From an uncultured Lachnospiraceae bacterium (lineage in GTDB: Bacteria > Bacillota > Clostridia > Lachnospirales > Lachnospiraceae), in assembly GCA_900550475.1 (NCBI GenBank), contig URSA01000022.1, positions 1-29,999 on the forward strand: DNA of 29,999 nt, given 5' to 3'. A program made the translations under genes and the position numbers. Each line of letters starts with the position of its first letter. Position 1 is the stretch's first letter. Below the pieces are notes generated by a model, which saw only the letters and a program-made list of their open reading frames with translations, was not told the DNA's origin and did no database searches. Positions 1 to 7,867 of this stretch are shown one piece after another.

Positions 1-257
<257 letters not shown>

Positions 258-332
258 GGCGGGAAGATGTTCTTTGAGAGAAGAAGGATTTCAATGTTCG
301 GTTTTGAAGGCACAATCAATAGTGCAAAGGAA

Positions 333-359
333 AAGAACTGTTGTTGCAGTTCTTTTTTT
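333..359 (+). terminator. Rho-independent terminator of the rRNA operon
   Basis: An inverted repeat AAGAACTG / CAGTTCTT (333-340 with 347-354) has a six-base loop and runs into a tract of T residues up to 359. It lies about 75 bases after the 23S end and is the first strong stop signal for the rRNA transcript. It may also serve the convergent HAD gene. Confidence 0.85.
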
Positions 360-399
360 GTTGTCCAAATGAGTTAATTGAGCATTCATGCCAGTCAAA

Positions 400-1197
400 T
401 TAGAAGAAATCCAGTGTGCGCAGGGCGTGGAACAGACCGTCCTTGCTGGCATTGTCGGTTGTGTATCTGACACGGACAAGGAGTGATGCGGGATCCGCAT
501 TTCCCATAGCGACGCTGTTTTCGACATAGGTGAGCATGGGAAGGTCGTTGTTGCTGTCGCCGAAGGCATATGCATCGGAGCGGTTCAGTCCGTAATAATT
601 CAGGACATATTCAATGCCTGTGGCTTTTGAGTAGCCGATGGGAACAAACTCCCGGAAAGTTCCGCCCCTGTCGATGCAGGAGAAATATTGGTCACTAACC
701 TGCCTGAAAGCGTCGAGCTGCTCCGGCTTGCTGTACCAGATTACAAATTTGTCACAGAAGAAGTTTGGATTTTCAAAATCCTGTGTCATTTCGTAGTGGC
801 GGGAGGCAAAGGCATCATACTGGCGGATTGCGCCCGGGTGTTTTAAAGGTCTGGTCATGTCAAAGCAAACCTCCCTGCGGGATTCAAAAAGAAGGTCTAC
901 ATCAGTCTTTCTGGCAATCTGTAAGATTTGCATGGTGACTTCATGGGAACAGGGAGCATACAGAACATCAGCCCCACCGCAGTATATATTGGTTCCGCAT
1001 CCGCAGACATAGCCGTCGAATCCGATTGCGCGGAAGCGATCCTCCACGTTCTGAAAGCATCGGCCGGTGTTGATGAACATGAGATTTCCGTTTTCACGGG
1101 ATTTCCGAATGGCGAAAACAGCACTTTCCGGGATGGATCCGTCAATCTCGGAAGTGAGAGTTCCGTCTATGTCAAAAAAGGCAATTTTCTTTTTCAT
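400..1197 (-). CDS. HAD-superfamily hydrolase, Cof/IIB type
   Basis: A 265-residue protein of the haloacid dehalogenase superfamily, Cof-like IIB subfamily; these cytoplasmic enzymes usually remove phosphate from sugar phosphates or small metabolites such as FMN. All catalytic motifs are present: motif I FFDIDGT with nucleophile Asp9 and acid/base Asp11, motif II INTG around Thr44, motif III Lys191 in GYSKATGI, and motif IV GDSNND at 213-218 for magnesium. The region between motifs II and III is the IIB cap domain that sets substrate choice. Length is normal for the family. The start is supported by a GAGAGG ribosome site on the minus strand just upstream (about 1205-1210). The gene stands alone, convergent to the rRNA operon and divergent from cheV. 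The substrate cannot be told from sequence. Confidence 0.9.
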   Translation of the reverse strand: MKKKIAFFDIDGTLTSEIDGSIPESAVFAIRKSRENGNLMFINTGRCFQNVEDRFRAIGFDGYVCGCGTNIYCGGADVLYAPCSHEVTMQILQIARKTDVDLLFESRREVCFDMTRPLKHPGAIRQYDAFASRHYEMTQDFENPNFFCDKFVIWYSKPEQLDAFRQVSDQYFSCIDRGGTFREFVPIGYSKATGIEYVLNYYGLNRSDAYAFGDSNNDLPMLTYVENSVAMGNADPASLLVRVRYTTDNASKDGLFHALRTLDFF

Positions 1198-1365
1198 AAA
1201 AATCCTCTCAATTTTTTATACTGATTATTATGTTACAAAGGGTGATAACTTAGTTTATCCGTTTTCAAACAGCAGTATTATAAAACCGAATGACGAAATT
1301 GTCAAAAATCAGCGGGATTTTTTGTCAAAAAATATTTTTTATGAGTATTCAATTAGAAATAACTG

Positions 1366-1374
1366 TGATATAAT
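1366..1374 (+). promoter_or_regulatory. Extended -10 promoter for cheV
   Basis: TGATATAAT at 1366-1374 is a perfect TATAAT box preceded by the TGn extension. No good -35 box lies 17 bases upstream, which is typical of extended -10 promoters. The cheV start codon follows 54 bases later. I saw no convincing sigma-D (flagellar) promoter in this interval. The rest of 1198-1365 is AT-rich and holds no gene. Confidence 0.6.
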
Positions 1375-1427
1375 ACACCTAGAGGTGGTTTTTGCCACAT
1401 GAAGGATTATTTCTGTGAGGTGAAAGA

Positions 1428-2324
1428 ATGGATACAAAAATTTTATTGGAAAACGGAACCAATGAGTTAGAAGTATTGGAGTTTACGCTGGATGGGAATT
1501 CTTACGGTATCAATGTAGCAAAAATCAAGGAAATTATCAATTACCAGCCGGTTACGCCGGTTCCCAATGCACATCCGAGTATCGAAGGAATTTTTATGCC
1601 GAGAGACCGCATGATTACGGCAATCGATTTGAAAAATTGCCTCCAGAGGGGCGTTTCCCAGCCGGGAGGTCTGTTTATCGTGACAAACTTTAACAAGCTG
1701 GACATTGCATTCCATGTGGACAGCGTGGTGGGAATCCATCGTGTGTCATGGTCTGATATTATCAAGACGGATTCTACGGTGTCCTCTGCGGACAGTACGG
1801 CACTTGGCATTATCAAGATAGAAGAGAAGCTCATCATTATCCTTGACTTTGAAAAGATCGTTGCGGACATCAATCCCGAAACTGGTCTGCGTTCCAATCA
1901 GATTGCAGAGCTGGGACACAGGGACAGATGCGATATTCCTATTCTGATTGCGGAGGATTCCCCGCTTTTGAACAGATTGATCGTGGATTCCTTAAATCAG
2001 GCGGGATATGTGAACCTGACGCATACGACCAACGGTCAGGAGGCTTATGAGGTAATAACCCAGGCGATTGCAGAGGGAAATCTGGATCAGAAGGTACGAT
2101 GTGTGATTACGGATATTGAGATGCCTGTGATGGACGGACATCACTTGACCAAGCTGATCAAGACCAATGACAAGACGGCAAACATTCCGGTTGTGATCTT
2201 CTCCTCGCTTGTAAACGAAGAAATGCGGATTAAGGGAGAGCAGCTCGGTGCGGATGCACAGCTTTCCAAGCCGGAGATTGTAGATCTTGTAAAGGTATTG
2301 GATCGTCTGCTGCTGAACAAATAA
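1428..2324 (+). CDS. cheV: CheV chemotaxis coupling protein (CheW-REC)
   Basis: A 298-residue chemotaxis adaptor. Residues about 13-145 form a CheW-like domain (opening VLEFTLDGNSYGINVAKIKEI) that bridges chemoreceptors to the CheA kinase. Residues about 170-297 form a receiver domain with the acidic pair Glu176-Asp177, phospho-acceptor Asp229 in TDIEMPVMDG and conserved Lys281 in LSKPE. CheV phosphorylation by CheA is thought to help receptor adaptation. The start is set by a GTGAGGTG ribosome site. It is a single-gene unit between an extended -10 promoter and a terminator, with no other chemotaxis or flagellar genes in the window. Its presence suggests a motile host. Confidence 0.95.
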   Translation: MDTKILLENGTNELEVLEFTLDGNSYGINVAKIKEIINYQPVTPVPNAHPSIEGIFMPRDRMITAIDLKNCLQRGVSQPGGLFIVTNFNKLDIAFHVDSVVGIHRVSWSDIIKTDSTVSSADSTALGIIKIEEKLIIILDFEKIVADINPETGLRSNQIAELGHRDRCDIPILIAEDSPLLNRLIVDSLNQAGYVNLTHTTNGQEAYEVITQAIAEGNLDQKVRCVITDIEMPVMDGHHLTKLIKTNDKTANIPVVIFSSLVNEEMRIKGEQLGADAQLSKPEIVDLVKVLDRLLLNK

Positions 2325-2347
2325 ACAGTCAGATAGAGAGGGTGAGA

Positions 2348-2373
2348 GCCGGGAACGTTTTCCCGGCTTTTCT
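2348..2373 (+). terminator. Terminator after cheV
   Basis: GCCGGGAA (2348-2355) pairs with TTCCCGGC (2360-2367) around a four-base loop, followed by TTTTCT. The hairpin ends only about ten bases before the next start codon at 2383, so it could also affect access to that ribosome site. Confidence 0.8.
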
Positions 2374-2382
2374 GATAGAGAT

Positions 2383-3171
2383 ATGGAACGAATGGATGAA
2401 ATCAGAAGAAAAATCGCGGAAGCAGATATGGTGCTTGTGACGATCGGCGATGAGTTTGAACGGATCGACTGCCTAAGACAGGATGCAGCCTACCAGAAAG
2501 TGTGCAATGATATTGCGATGCGGGAAGCACAGTGGGCTTATCCACTTGTCAGCCACTTCTTTTTGGAAAAGGATGCACAGCTGAAAGAGGCGTATCTGGC
2601 TGTCAAAAAGTGGTTGGAGGGCAAAAACTACTATGTGATATCTGCACCTGTAAACGGTATGATAGCGGAGAGCGAAATAAAGCAGGATAGAATTGTTGAG
2701 CCGTGCGGGACTTGCTACCGAACGCAGTGCAGCAAAGGCTGTGAGGGAAGCATCCGGCAGACGGAGCCTGCTCTGATCGAGGAATTTGCGTCTTACATAA
2801 AAGGCGATAAGAGCTGGGAGGAGCTGCGGCTGCCCGTGTGTGACACATGTCATGCTGAAATGGAGTGCAACAGTCTCTATGCAGAGCATTATCTTGAAGA
2901 AGGCTACCGCAAGGATTGGGAGCGTTACACCAAATGGCTGCAGGGGACAGTAAACAGACGTTTGTGTGTACTGGAGCTTGGCGTGGGGATGCAGTACGCC
3001 GGATTGTTGAGGTTTCCTGCTGAGAAGATTGTGGGAATCAACCGCAAAGCGGAACTGATCCGGATCCATCATCAGTTGTCGCAGCTTCCGCTTGAAATTG
3101 ACGGCAGAGGGATGGGAATCCCCTGCAATGCGGTGGAATATATGGCACAGGCATGGAAAAGTATGGTATAA
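2383..3171 (+). CDS. Divergent sirtuin-like (SIR2 fold) zinc-binding protein
   Basis: A 262-residue protein resembling the C-terminal half of bacterial SIR2-family proteins, especially the macrodomain-linked (SirTM-like) group. Visible support: a zinc-type Cys set (Cys108, 111, 116, 120 and the pair Cys153/156 in PVCDTCHAEMECN), then LELGVGMQYAGLLRFP at 197-212, like the LELGVG..tP..i.yP block of SirTM proteins, and an ELIRIH segment. The N-terminal strand (ADMVLVTIGDEFE, 14-26) sits where an active sirtuin has its NAD-binding GAGxS motif; that motif is missing. Deacetylase or ADP-ribosyl transfer activity is therefore doubtful. No macrodomain, lipoate ligase or GcvH-like partner is nearby. 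The family call is from motif memory and is moderate. Confidence 0.5.
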   Translation: MERMDEIRRKIAEADMVLVTIGDEFERIDCLRQDAAYQKVCNDIAMREAQWAYPLVSHFFLEKDAQLKEAYLAVKKWLEGKNYYVISAPVNGMIAESEIKQDRIVEPCGTCYRTQCSKGCEGSIRQTEPALIEEFASYIKGDKSWEELRLPVCDTCHAEMECNSLYAEHYLEEGYRKDWERYTKWLQGTVNRRLCVLELGVGMQYAGLLRFPAEKIVGINRKAELIRIHHQLSQLPLEIDGRGMGIPCNAVEYMAQAWKSMV

Positions 3172-3172
3172 T
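3164..3172 (+). promoter_or_regulatory. Possible extended -10 promoter for the charged membrane protein
   Basis: TGGTATAAT overlaps the stop codon region of the sirtuin-like gene, 42 bases before the next start. It matches the TGnTATAAT extended -10 form; no clear -35 box is visible. It may drive the 3214 gene separately from upstream reading. Confidence 0.35.
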
Positions 3173-3213
3173 AACAGACAGGATTCACAGAGGGAGCGTA
3201 AAGAGGAATAGAT

Positions 3214-4947
3214 ATGAGTGAAAACGAGGAATATCTGGATAACTTATTGAAGTCAATGGGAAGGGAAGAAGTGCAGGAGCCGAAGGAAGATAAGGCAGCT
3301 TCCATGATGAGCCTTGAGGAGATCGAGGCTATGTTTGCCGAGGCTGAAAAAGCAGCTGCGGGGAATGACAAGGAACCGGAAGGCGAGGAGCCGAAGCTGC
3401 CGGAGGGAATAGAGGAGCCTGAACTGCCTGAGGAGCCGAAGCTGCCGGAGGGAATAGAGGAGCCTGAACTGCCTGAGGAGCCGGAGACCGGGGAAGGATC
3501 AGAGAATGAGGAACTGAAGTTCCCGGAAACATTTGCGGAACCCGAGCAGGCTGAGCCGGGAGCGACAGAAGAACCGGAACAGTCTGAGACGGAGGCGACA
3601 GAAGAACCGGAGCAGACCGGGGAATCGGAAGTAACAGAAGAGCCGGAGCAGACCGGGGAGCCGGAAACTACGGAAGAAGCTGCGGACGAAGAACTGAAAT
3701 TACCGGAGATGTTTGTGGAACCGCTTGCAGAGTCTGAGACTGCGGAAACGCCGGAACTGCCTGAGGAGCCGGATATTCATTTGGATGATGTACCGGAGGA
3801 AGACAGCGAGGATATTCTTTCCCTGCTGGACAAGCAGAATTTTGATCAGGAACCGTTTGACCTGCATACAGAACCGCTGCAGGATACGGCGGGACAGACA
3901 GCATTTGAAGAGATGCCTTCCGAACAGACTACGCCTGCGGAGTATGCCGATTTGTTTGCAGATGATGCTCCGCTATTTCCTGAGGAGAGTGCGCCGGAAG
4001 AACCGAAGGAGAAGAAGGAAGGAAAATTAAAGAAATTCTTCAGCGGACTGTTTGCAAAAATGACCGAAGAGGAGGAGCCGCAGGACGGGCTTTCCGAGGA
4101 AAACAGAACCGTTTTGGAGGAGCTTGAGGCGGAGGACAAGGCAGCCGCCGGTAAGAAGAAAAAGAAGAAAAAGGGAAAAATGCCTGCGGAGACCCAGACG
4201 GACGAAGAGGGTGAGGGAAAGCAGGACACCAAAGGCAAAAAAGCAGCAAAGGAAAAGAAGAAAAAAGCGCCGAAGGAAAAGAAGAAACCTGTGGCGGAGA
4301 AGGCATCTGAGGAGATCGAACCGGATGAAAAACCTTCCAGGCGGATCTCTAAAAAGAGCATAGCCGTGGTGATTTTGTTTGCCCTGACTGTATTTGCCAT
4401 TGTATTCTTCGGGGGCAATCTTTTTTCACAGATACTGCAAAAGAACAATGCAAAGAAGGCATTTGATAAGCAGGATTACCTTACCTGCTATGAGTCCCTG
4501 TATGGCATGAATCTTTCAGAGAAGGAAAAGGAGATGTATGCGCATGCAGAGGCGGTGCTCCGCATCGAGAGAAGGATCTCCGTATATGAAGGCTACTTGA
4601 AGGAGGGGCGGGATCTGGAAGCATTGGATTCCCTGATGCGTGCTGTGGCAGGATATGAAAGCCTGTATACCGCAGCGCGGGAATGCGGGGCGGCCGCTGA
4701 GGTTTCCGCACGGTATGAGGAAATTCTGAATATTTTGAAAGACAAGTATGGTGTTTCGGAGACGGACGCCAGAGCAATCGTCAACTGCCAGAGCAATGTG
4801 GATTACACCCGATACCTGACAGCGTTGACGGAGGGCAGGAGTGTGTCAGGCGGAGCCGGAGGAGAGCTTACGCTTCCGCCGGAGGAGCTTGAGGATATGC
4901 TGCCGCCCGAGACGGAGATGGATCCGCAAAACAATGCGGGGAATTAG
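3214..4947 (+). CDS. Acidic-repeat, lysine-rich single-pass membrane protein of unknown function
   Basis: A 577-residue protein I do not recognise. Residues 1-310 are extremely rich in Glu and Pro, with two perfect copies of a 15-residue unit (EEPKLPEGIEEPELP) and then a degenerate 12-residue unit built on TEEPEQTGE. Residues about 314-363 are a lysine-rich block (KKKKKKKGK and similar). A single hydrophobic segment (IAVVILFALTVFAIVFFGG) lies near 383-402, followed by about 175 residues with a helical, TPR-like look and a proline/glutamate tail. The positive block before the membrane segment predicts the N terminus inside and the C-terminal domain outside. It has no signal peptide, enzyme motif or sortase site. 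The start MSENEEYLDNLLKSMG has a fair ribosome site (AGAGGAA). Possible roles in scaffolding or envelope sensing are guesses only. Confidence 0.8.
   Translation: MSENEEYLDNLLKSMGREEVQEPKEDKAASMMSLEEIEAMFAEAEKAAAGNDKEPEGEEPKLPEGIEEPELPEEPKLPEGIEEPELPEEPETGEGSENEELKFPETFAEPEQAEPGATEEPEQSETEATEEPEQTGESEVTEEPEQTGEPETTEEAADEELKLPEMFVEPLAESETAETPELPEEPDIHLDDVPEEDSEDILSLLDKQNFDQEPFDLHTEPLQDTAGQTAFEEMPSEQTTPAEYADLFADDAPLFPEESAPEEPKEKKEGKLKKFFSGLFAKMTEEEEPQDGLSEENRTVLEELEAEDKAAAGKKKKKKKGKMPAETQTDEEGEGKQDTKGKKAAKEKKKKAPKEKKKPVAEKASEEIEPDEKPSRRISKKSIAVVILFALTVFAIVFFGGNLFSQILQKNNAKKAFDKQDYLTCYESLYGMNLSEKEKEMYAHAEAVLRIERRISVYEGYLKEGRDLEALDSLMRAVAGYESLYTAARECGAAAEVSARYEEILNILKDKYGVSETDARAIVNCQSNVDYTRYLTALTEGRSVSGGAGGELTLPPEELEDMLPPETEMDPQNNAGN
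3385..3485 (+). repeat. 45-bp perfect tandem repeat inside the acidic protein gene
   Basis: Two exact 45-base copies start at 3385 (GAGGAGCCGAAGCTGCCGGA...) and 3430, with the beginning of a third at 3475. The unit length is a multiple of three, so copy-number change keeps the reading frame. Identity at DNA level means a recent duplication or ongoing slippage. Confidence 0.9.
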
Positions 4948-5006
4948 GACGGTGTGTTGAATTTAAAGAATCTTATGGCTGAAAACACAGGAAAGGGCTT
5001 GGTATA

Positions 5007-5627
5007 ATGATCGCGATCATTGACTATGATGCAGGTAATATCAAAAGTGTGGAGAAGGCGTTGCAGTATCTGGGGGAGGAGACCTGTGTCACCCGCGACC
5101 CGGAGGAAATACTGGCAGCGGAGAAGGTGATCCTGCCCGGTGTGGGCGCCTTTGGAGATGCCATGCATAAGCTGCATCAATACGGGCTTGCGGAGGCCAT
5201 AAAAGAAGTGGTGAACCGCAGAAAACCGCTTTTGGGGATCTGCCTGGGGCTGCAGCTTCTGTTTGAGAGCAGTGAGGAAAGCCCCGGTGTGGAAGGCTTA
5301 GGGATTCTCAAGGGCAAGATCGTGCGCATCCCGGAGGATGCGGGGATGAAGATTCCGCATGTTGGGTGGAACTCCTTGCAGTATCCGAATCCCGGCAGAT
5401 TGTTTGTTACTGTGCCGGAGAATGCGTTTGTCTATTTTGTGCATTCCTACTACCTGAAGGCGGAGGATCCGCAGATTGTGACCGCTTCCGCATGGTATGG
5501 CACACAGATCCATGCATCCGTGGAGAAGGATCAGGTGTTTGCCTGTCAGTTTCACCCTGAGAAGAGCTCGGAAACCGGACTCCGGATTTTAAAGAACTTT
5601 GTCATGCTGGGAAGGGGGAAGAACTGA
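5007..5627 (+). CDS. hisH: Imidazole glycerol phosphate synthase, glutaminase subunit HisH
   Basis: A 206-residue class I glutamine amidotransferase. It releases ammonia from glutamine and passes it to HisF for formation of imidazole glycerol phosphate and AICAR in histidine synthesis. The triad is complete: nucleophile Cys79 in GICLGLQ, and His183 and Glu185 in FHPEKS. The N terminus IAIIDYDAGNIKSV and the oxyanion strand LPGVGAF are typical, as is the length. An AGGAAAGG ribosome site supports the ATG at 5007. Its TGA overlaps the hisF ATG by one base, so the two subunits of the heterodimer are translationally coupled. The other his genes are not in the window. Confidence 0.97.
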   Translation: MIAIIDYDAGNIKSVEKALQYLGEETCVTRDPEEILAAEKVILPGVGAFGDAMHKLHQYGLAEAIKEVVNRRKPLLGICLGLQLLFESSEESPGVEGLGILKGKIVRIPEDAGMKIPHVGWNSLQYPNPGRLFVTVPENAFVYFVHSYYLKAEDPQIVTASAWYGTQIHASVEKDQVFACQFHPEKSSETGLRILKNFVMLGRGKN

Positions 5628-6385
5628 TGCATACCAAAAGAATCATCCCCTGTCTGGATGTGAAGGACGGCAGGGTGGTCAAAGGAGTTAATTTTGTAAA
5701 TCTGCAGGATGCCGGGGATCCGGTGGAGATCGCGGCAGCGTACGACAGAGCGGGCGCGGATGAAGTAGTGTTTCTTGATATTACGGCATCCAGTGACAAC
5801 CGTGCCACCGTGGCGGATATGGTTCGCAGAGTGGCGGAGAAAGTGTTTATTCCCTTTACGGTGGGCGGCGGTATCCGCACGGTGGACGATTTCAAGATGC
5901 TTTTGCGGGAGGGCGCGGACAAAATATCCGTCAATTCCGCAGCGATTATGAAACCGGGACTGATCGCGGAGGCGGCTGACAAATTCGGCAGCCAGTGCGT
6001 TGTGGTTGCCATTGACGCCAAGCGCCAGCCGGATGGCAGCTTCCACATTTATAAGAACGGTGGTCGGGTGGACATGGGAATGGACGCCGTGGAATGGGCA
6101 ATCCGGGCTGAGAAGCTGGGTGCGGGAGAGATTCTTCTTACCAGCATGGATTGTGACGGCACAAAAGGCGGGTACGATATTGCACTGACAAAAGCCGTTT
6201 CGCAGGCGGTCGGGATTCCGGTGATTGCATCCGGAGGAGCCGGAACCTGTGAGCATTTTTACGAGGCATTGACGGAAGGCGGCGCGGAGGCTGCGCTGGC
6301 GGCATCGTTGTTTCACTATAAGGAACTGGAGATAAGAGAAGTAAAGGAATACCTGCGCACGAAGGGTGTGCCGGTCAGGATATGA
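5627..6385 (+). CDS. hisF: Imidazole glycerol phosphate synthase, cyclase subunit HisF
   Basis: A 252-residue (beta/alpha)8-barrel that uses ammonia delivered by HisH to turn PRFAR into imidazole glycerol phosphate and AICAR, joining histidine and purine synthesis. Catalytic Asp11 (IIPCLDVKDGRVVKG) and Asp130 (VVVAIDAKR) are at the exact textbook positions. Phosphate-binding loops TVGGGIR and ASGGAG are present. A GGAAGGGGGAAG ribosome site sits just upstream, inside hisH. The length matches the family (about 252). The classical HisH/HisF look argues against the WbpG-like surface-sugar paralogues. Confidence 0.97.
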   Translation: MHTKRIIPCLDVKDGRVVKGVNFVNLQDAGDPVEIAAAYDRAGADEVVFLDITASSDNRATVADMVRRVAEKVFIPFTVGGGIRTVDDFKMLLREGADKISVNSAAIMKPGLIAEAADKFGSQCVVVAIDAKRQPDGSFHIYKNGGRVDMGMDAVEWAIRAEKLGAGEILLTSMDCDGTKGGYDIALTKAVSQAVGIPVIASGGAGTCEHFYEALTEGGAEAALAASLFHYKELEIREVKEYLRTKGVPVRI

Positions 6386-6389
6386 GAAG

Positions 6390-7064
6390 ATGGGTATGAT
6401 TACGGGAGAATGGCTTACTGCATTGGAGCCGGAATTTAAGAAGCCATATTATGCAAAGCTTTTCCGATTCGTGAAGGAGCAGTATGACACAACGCAGGTC
6501 TTTCCGCCTGCGGATGATATTTTCAATGCATTCCATTTAACGCCCCTCGGAGAGGTCAAGGTGGTGATTCTGGGGCAGGATCCCTACCACAATGACGGGC
6601 AGGCACACGGATTGTGCTTTTCCGTGAAACCGGATGTGGAGATTCCTCCGTCTCTGGTGAATATTTATCAGGAGCTTCACGATGATCTGGGGTGTGAGAT
6701 TCCGAACAACGGTTATCTTGTGAAATGGGCAAAGCAGGGCGTTTTGCTTATGAATACCGTGCTGACGGTGCGGGCGCACACTGCGTTTTCCCATAGGGGT
6801 GTGGGCTGGGAACAGTTCACCGATGCAGCCATCCGGGTGCTCAACGAGCAGGATCGACCGATTGTATTTATTCTGTGGGGTAAACCGGCGCAGATGAAAA
6901 AGAGTATGTTGAATAACCCCAAGCATCTGATCTTGGAGGCGCCTCACCCAAGCCCGCTGTCCGCATACAGAGGATTTTTCGGCAGCAAGCCTTTCAGCAA
7001 AACAAATGATTTTCTGAAGGCAAACGGTCTTACGCCGATTGATTGGCAAATTGAGAATATTTGA
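6390..7064 (+). CDS. ung: Uracil-DNA glycosylase, family 1
   Basis: A 224-residue repair enzyme that removes uracil from DNA arising from cytosine deamination or dUMP misincorporation. The water-activating motif GQDPYH (Asp64) and the DNA-intercalation/His motif HPSPLSAYRGFFG near the C terminus are intact, as is the uracil-pocket region GLCFSV. An in-frame ATG at 6366 would overlap hisF by 20 bases; the ATG at 6390, four bases after the hisF stop, fits the AGGA site at 6377-6380 and family length better. A further ATG at 6396 is possible. It is the third gene of the hisH-hisF-ung run and ends at a strong terminator. Confidence 0.95.
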   Translation: MGMITGEWLTALEPEFKKPYYAKLFRFVKEQYDTTQVFPPADDIFNAFHLTPLGEVKVVILGQDPYHNDGQAHGLCFSVKPDVEIPPSLVNIYQELHDDLGCEIPNNGYLVKWAKQGVLLMNTVLTVRAHTAFSHRGVGWEQFTDAAIRVLNEQDRPIVFILWGKPAQMKKSMLNNPKHLILEAPHPSPLSAYRGFFGSKPFSKTNDFLKANGLTPIDWQIENI

Positions 7065-7066
7065 TC

Positions 7067-7107
7067 AAAAAATGTCATGGCAGTAAAAATGCCTTGACAT
7101 TTTTTTT
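7067..7107 (+). terminator. Strong terminator after ung
   Basis: AAAAAATGTCATGGCA (7067-7082) pairs with TGCCTTGACATTTTTTTT (7090-7107) with one internal mismatch, a seven-base loop and a T tract. The A-rich left arm would also allow termination from the opposite strand. It closes the hisH-hisF-ung unit. Confidence 0.92.
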
Positions 7108-7118
7108 ACGCCACTTTA

Positions 7119-7142
7119 TAGTGTTCCTGTATAGAACCACTA
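7119..7142 (+). promoter_or_regulatory. Imperfect dyad before the TrmB-type regulator gene
   Basis: A 24-base imperfect palindrome opens with TAGTGTTC and closes with GAACCACTA. It sits about 18 bases before the regulator start and overlaps possible -10-like hexamers (TATAGT, TATAGA). Position and symmetry suit an autoregulatory operator. This is inference; no consensus for this regulator is known to me. Confidence 0.4.
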
Positions 7143-7160
7143 ACAAAAACGGGTAAACGA

Positions 7161-7865
7161 ATGGAACAGATACAATGTATAAATGAACTGATGCTGTTTG
7201 GGCTGACCAGACAGGAAGCGCAGGTGTACCTCTGCCTGTTGCGGAATGGAGCGCTGACCGGATATGAGGCAGCAAAGCAGACCGGCATATCGAGATCTAA
7301 TGTATACAATGCGCTTGCCGGATTGGTAGAGCAGGGAGCTGCCTATGTGGCGGAGGGAACTGCCAGCAAATATGTGGCGGTGGCGGTCGGAGAGTTTTGC
7401 AAAAATCATATATCGAGAATGGAGAAAACCAAAGCCTTTCTGGAAACTCACGTTCCTGCGGTACAGTGTACGGAAGAGGGATATCTTACGGTGGAAGGGG
7501 CAAGAAACATCCACAACAAGATCCGTCATATGCTGGAGAATGCCGCAATGCGTGTATATATTTCCGCACCGATGAACCTGCTGGAGGAATTTGAGGAGGA
7601 TCTGCAAAGGCTGCCTCGGAGGCAAATTAAGCTGGTGATCCTTGCGGAACATCTGCCGGGAAAGCTTGAGGGAGCGATTTTTTATCCCACTGTCCCGCAG
7701 GAAGGAGACACCGTGCAGAATCAGCTCAGGCTGATTATTGACTCGCTGTACGTACTGACCGGAGATCCGGAGGAGACCTGCCTTTACAGTGACCGGAAAA
7801 ATTTCGTCAATGTGTTTAAAGAAGCCATGCGCAATGAGATAAAACTGATAGAAATGAGGAAATGA
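7161..7865 (+). CDS. TrmB-family transcriptional regulator
   Basis: A 234-residue protein with an N-terminal winged helix-turn-helix (residues about 5-75; FGLTRQEAQVYLCLLRNGALTGYEAAKQ and SRSNVYNALAGLVEQG) typical of the TrmB family, followed by a helical linker and a C-terminal effector-like domain with GDPEETCLYSDRKNFVNVF near the end. Archaeal TrmB proteins sense sugars; many bacterial members have unknown ligands. The stop codon overlaps the first possible start of the next gene (ATGA), so the regulator and the PLP decarboxylase are likely co-transcribed. The gene follows directly on an imperfect dyad that could be its operator. Family call is good; the ligand is unknown. Confidence 0.85.
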   Translation: MEQIQCINELMLFGLTRQEAQVYLCLLRNGALTGYEAAKQTGISRSNVYNALAGLVEQGAAYVAEGTASKYVAVAVGEFCKNHISRMEKTKAFLETHVPAVQCTEEGYLTVEGARNIHNKIRHMLENAAMRVYISAPMNLLEEFEEDLQRLPRRQIKLVILAEHLPGKLEGAIFYPTVPQEGDTVQNQLRLIIDSLYVLTGDPEETCLYSDRKNFVNVFKEAMRNEIKLIEMRK

Positions 7866-7867
7866 AG

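Noticed and set aside
3385..3700. CRISPR or other functional DNA repeat array
   Set aside because: The repeats are in frame, encode Glu/Pro-rich units, lack spacers and are within a coding gene.
2383..5000. A defence system built from the sirtuin-like and charged membrane proteins
   Set aside because: Known SIR2 defence proteins keep the NAD-binding motif; this one lacks it, and no nuclease, helicase or other effector is nearby.
5000..5008. TGGTATAAT extended -10 match at the hisH start
   Set aside because: It overlaps the hisH start codon, so transcripts from it would lack the hisH ribosome site.
6366..6389. Upstream start for ung
   Set aside because: It would overlap hisF by 20 bases and add residues (MCRSGYEK) absent from the family; the ATG at 6390 is better placed.
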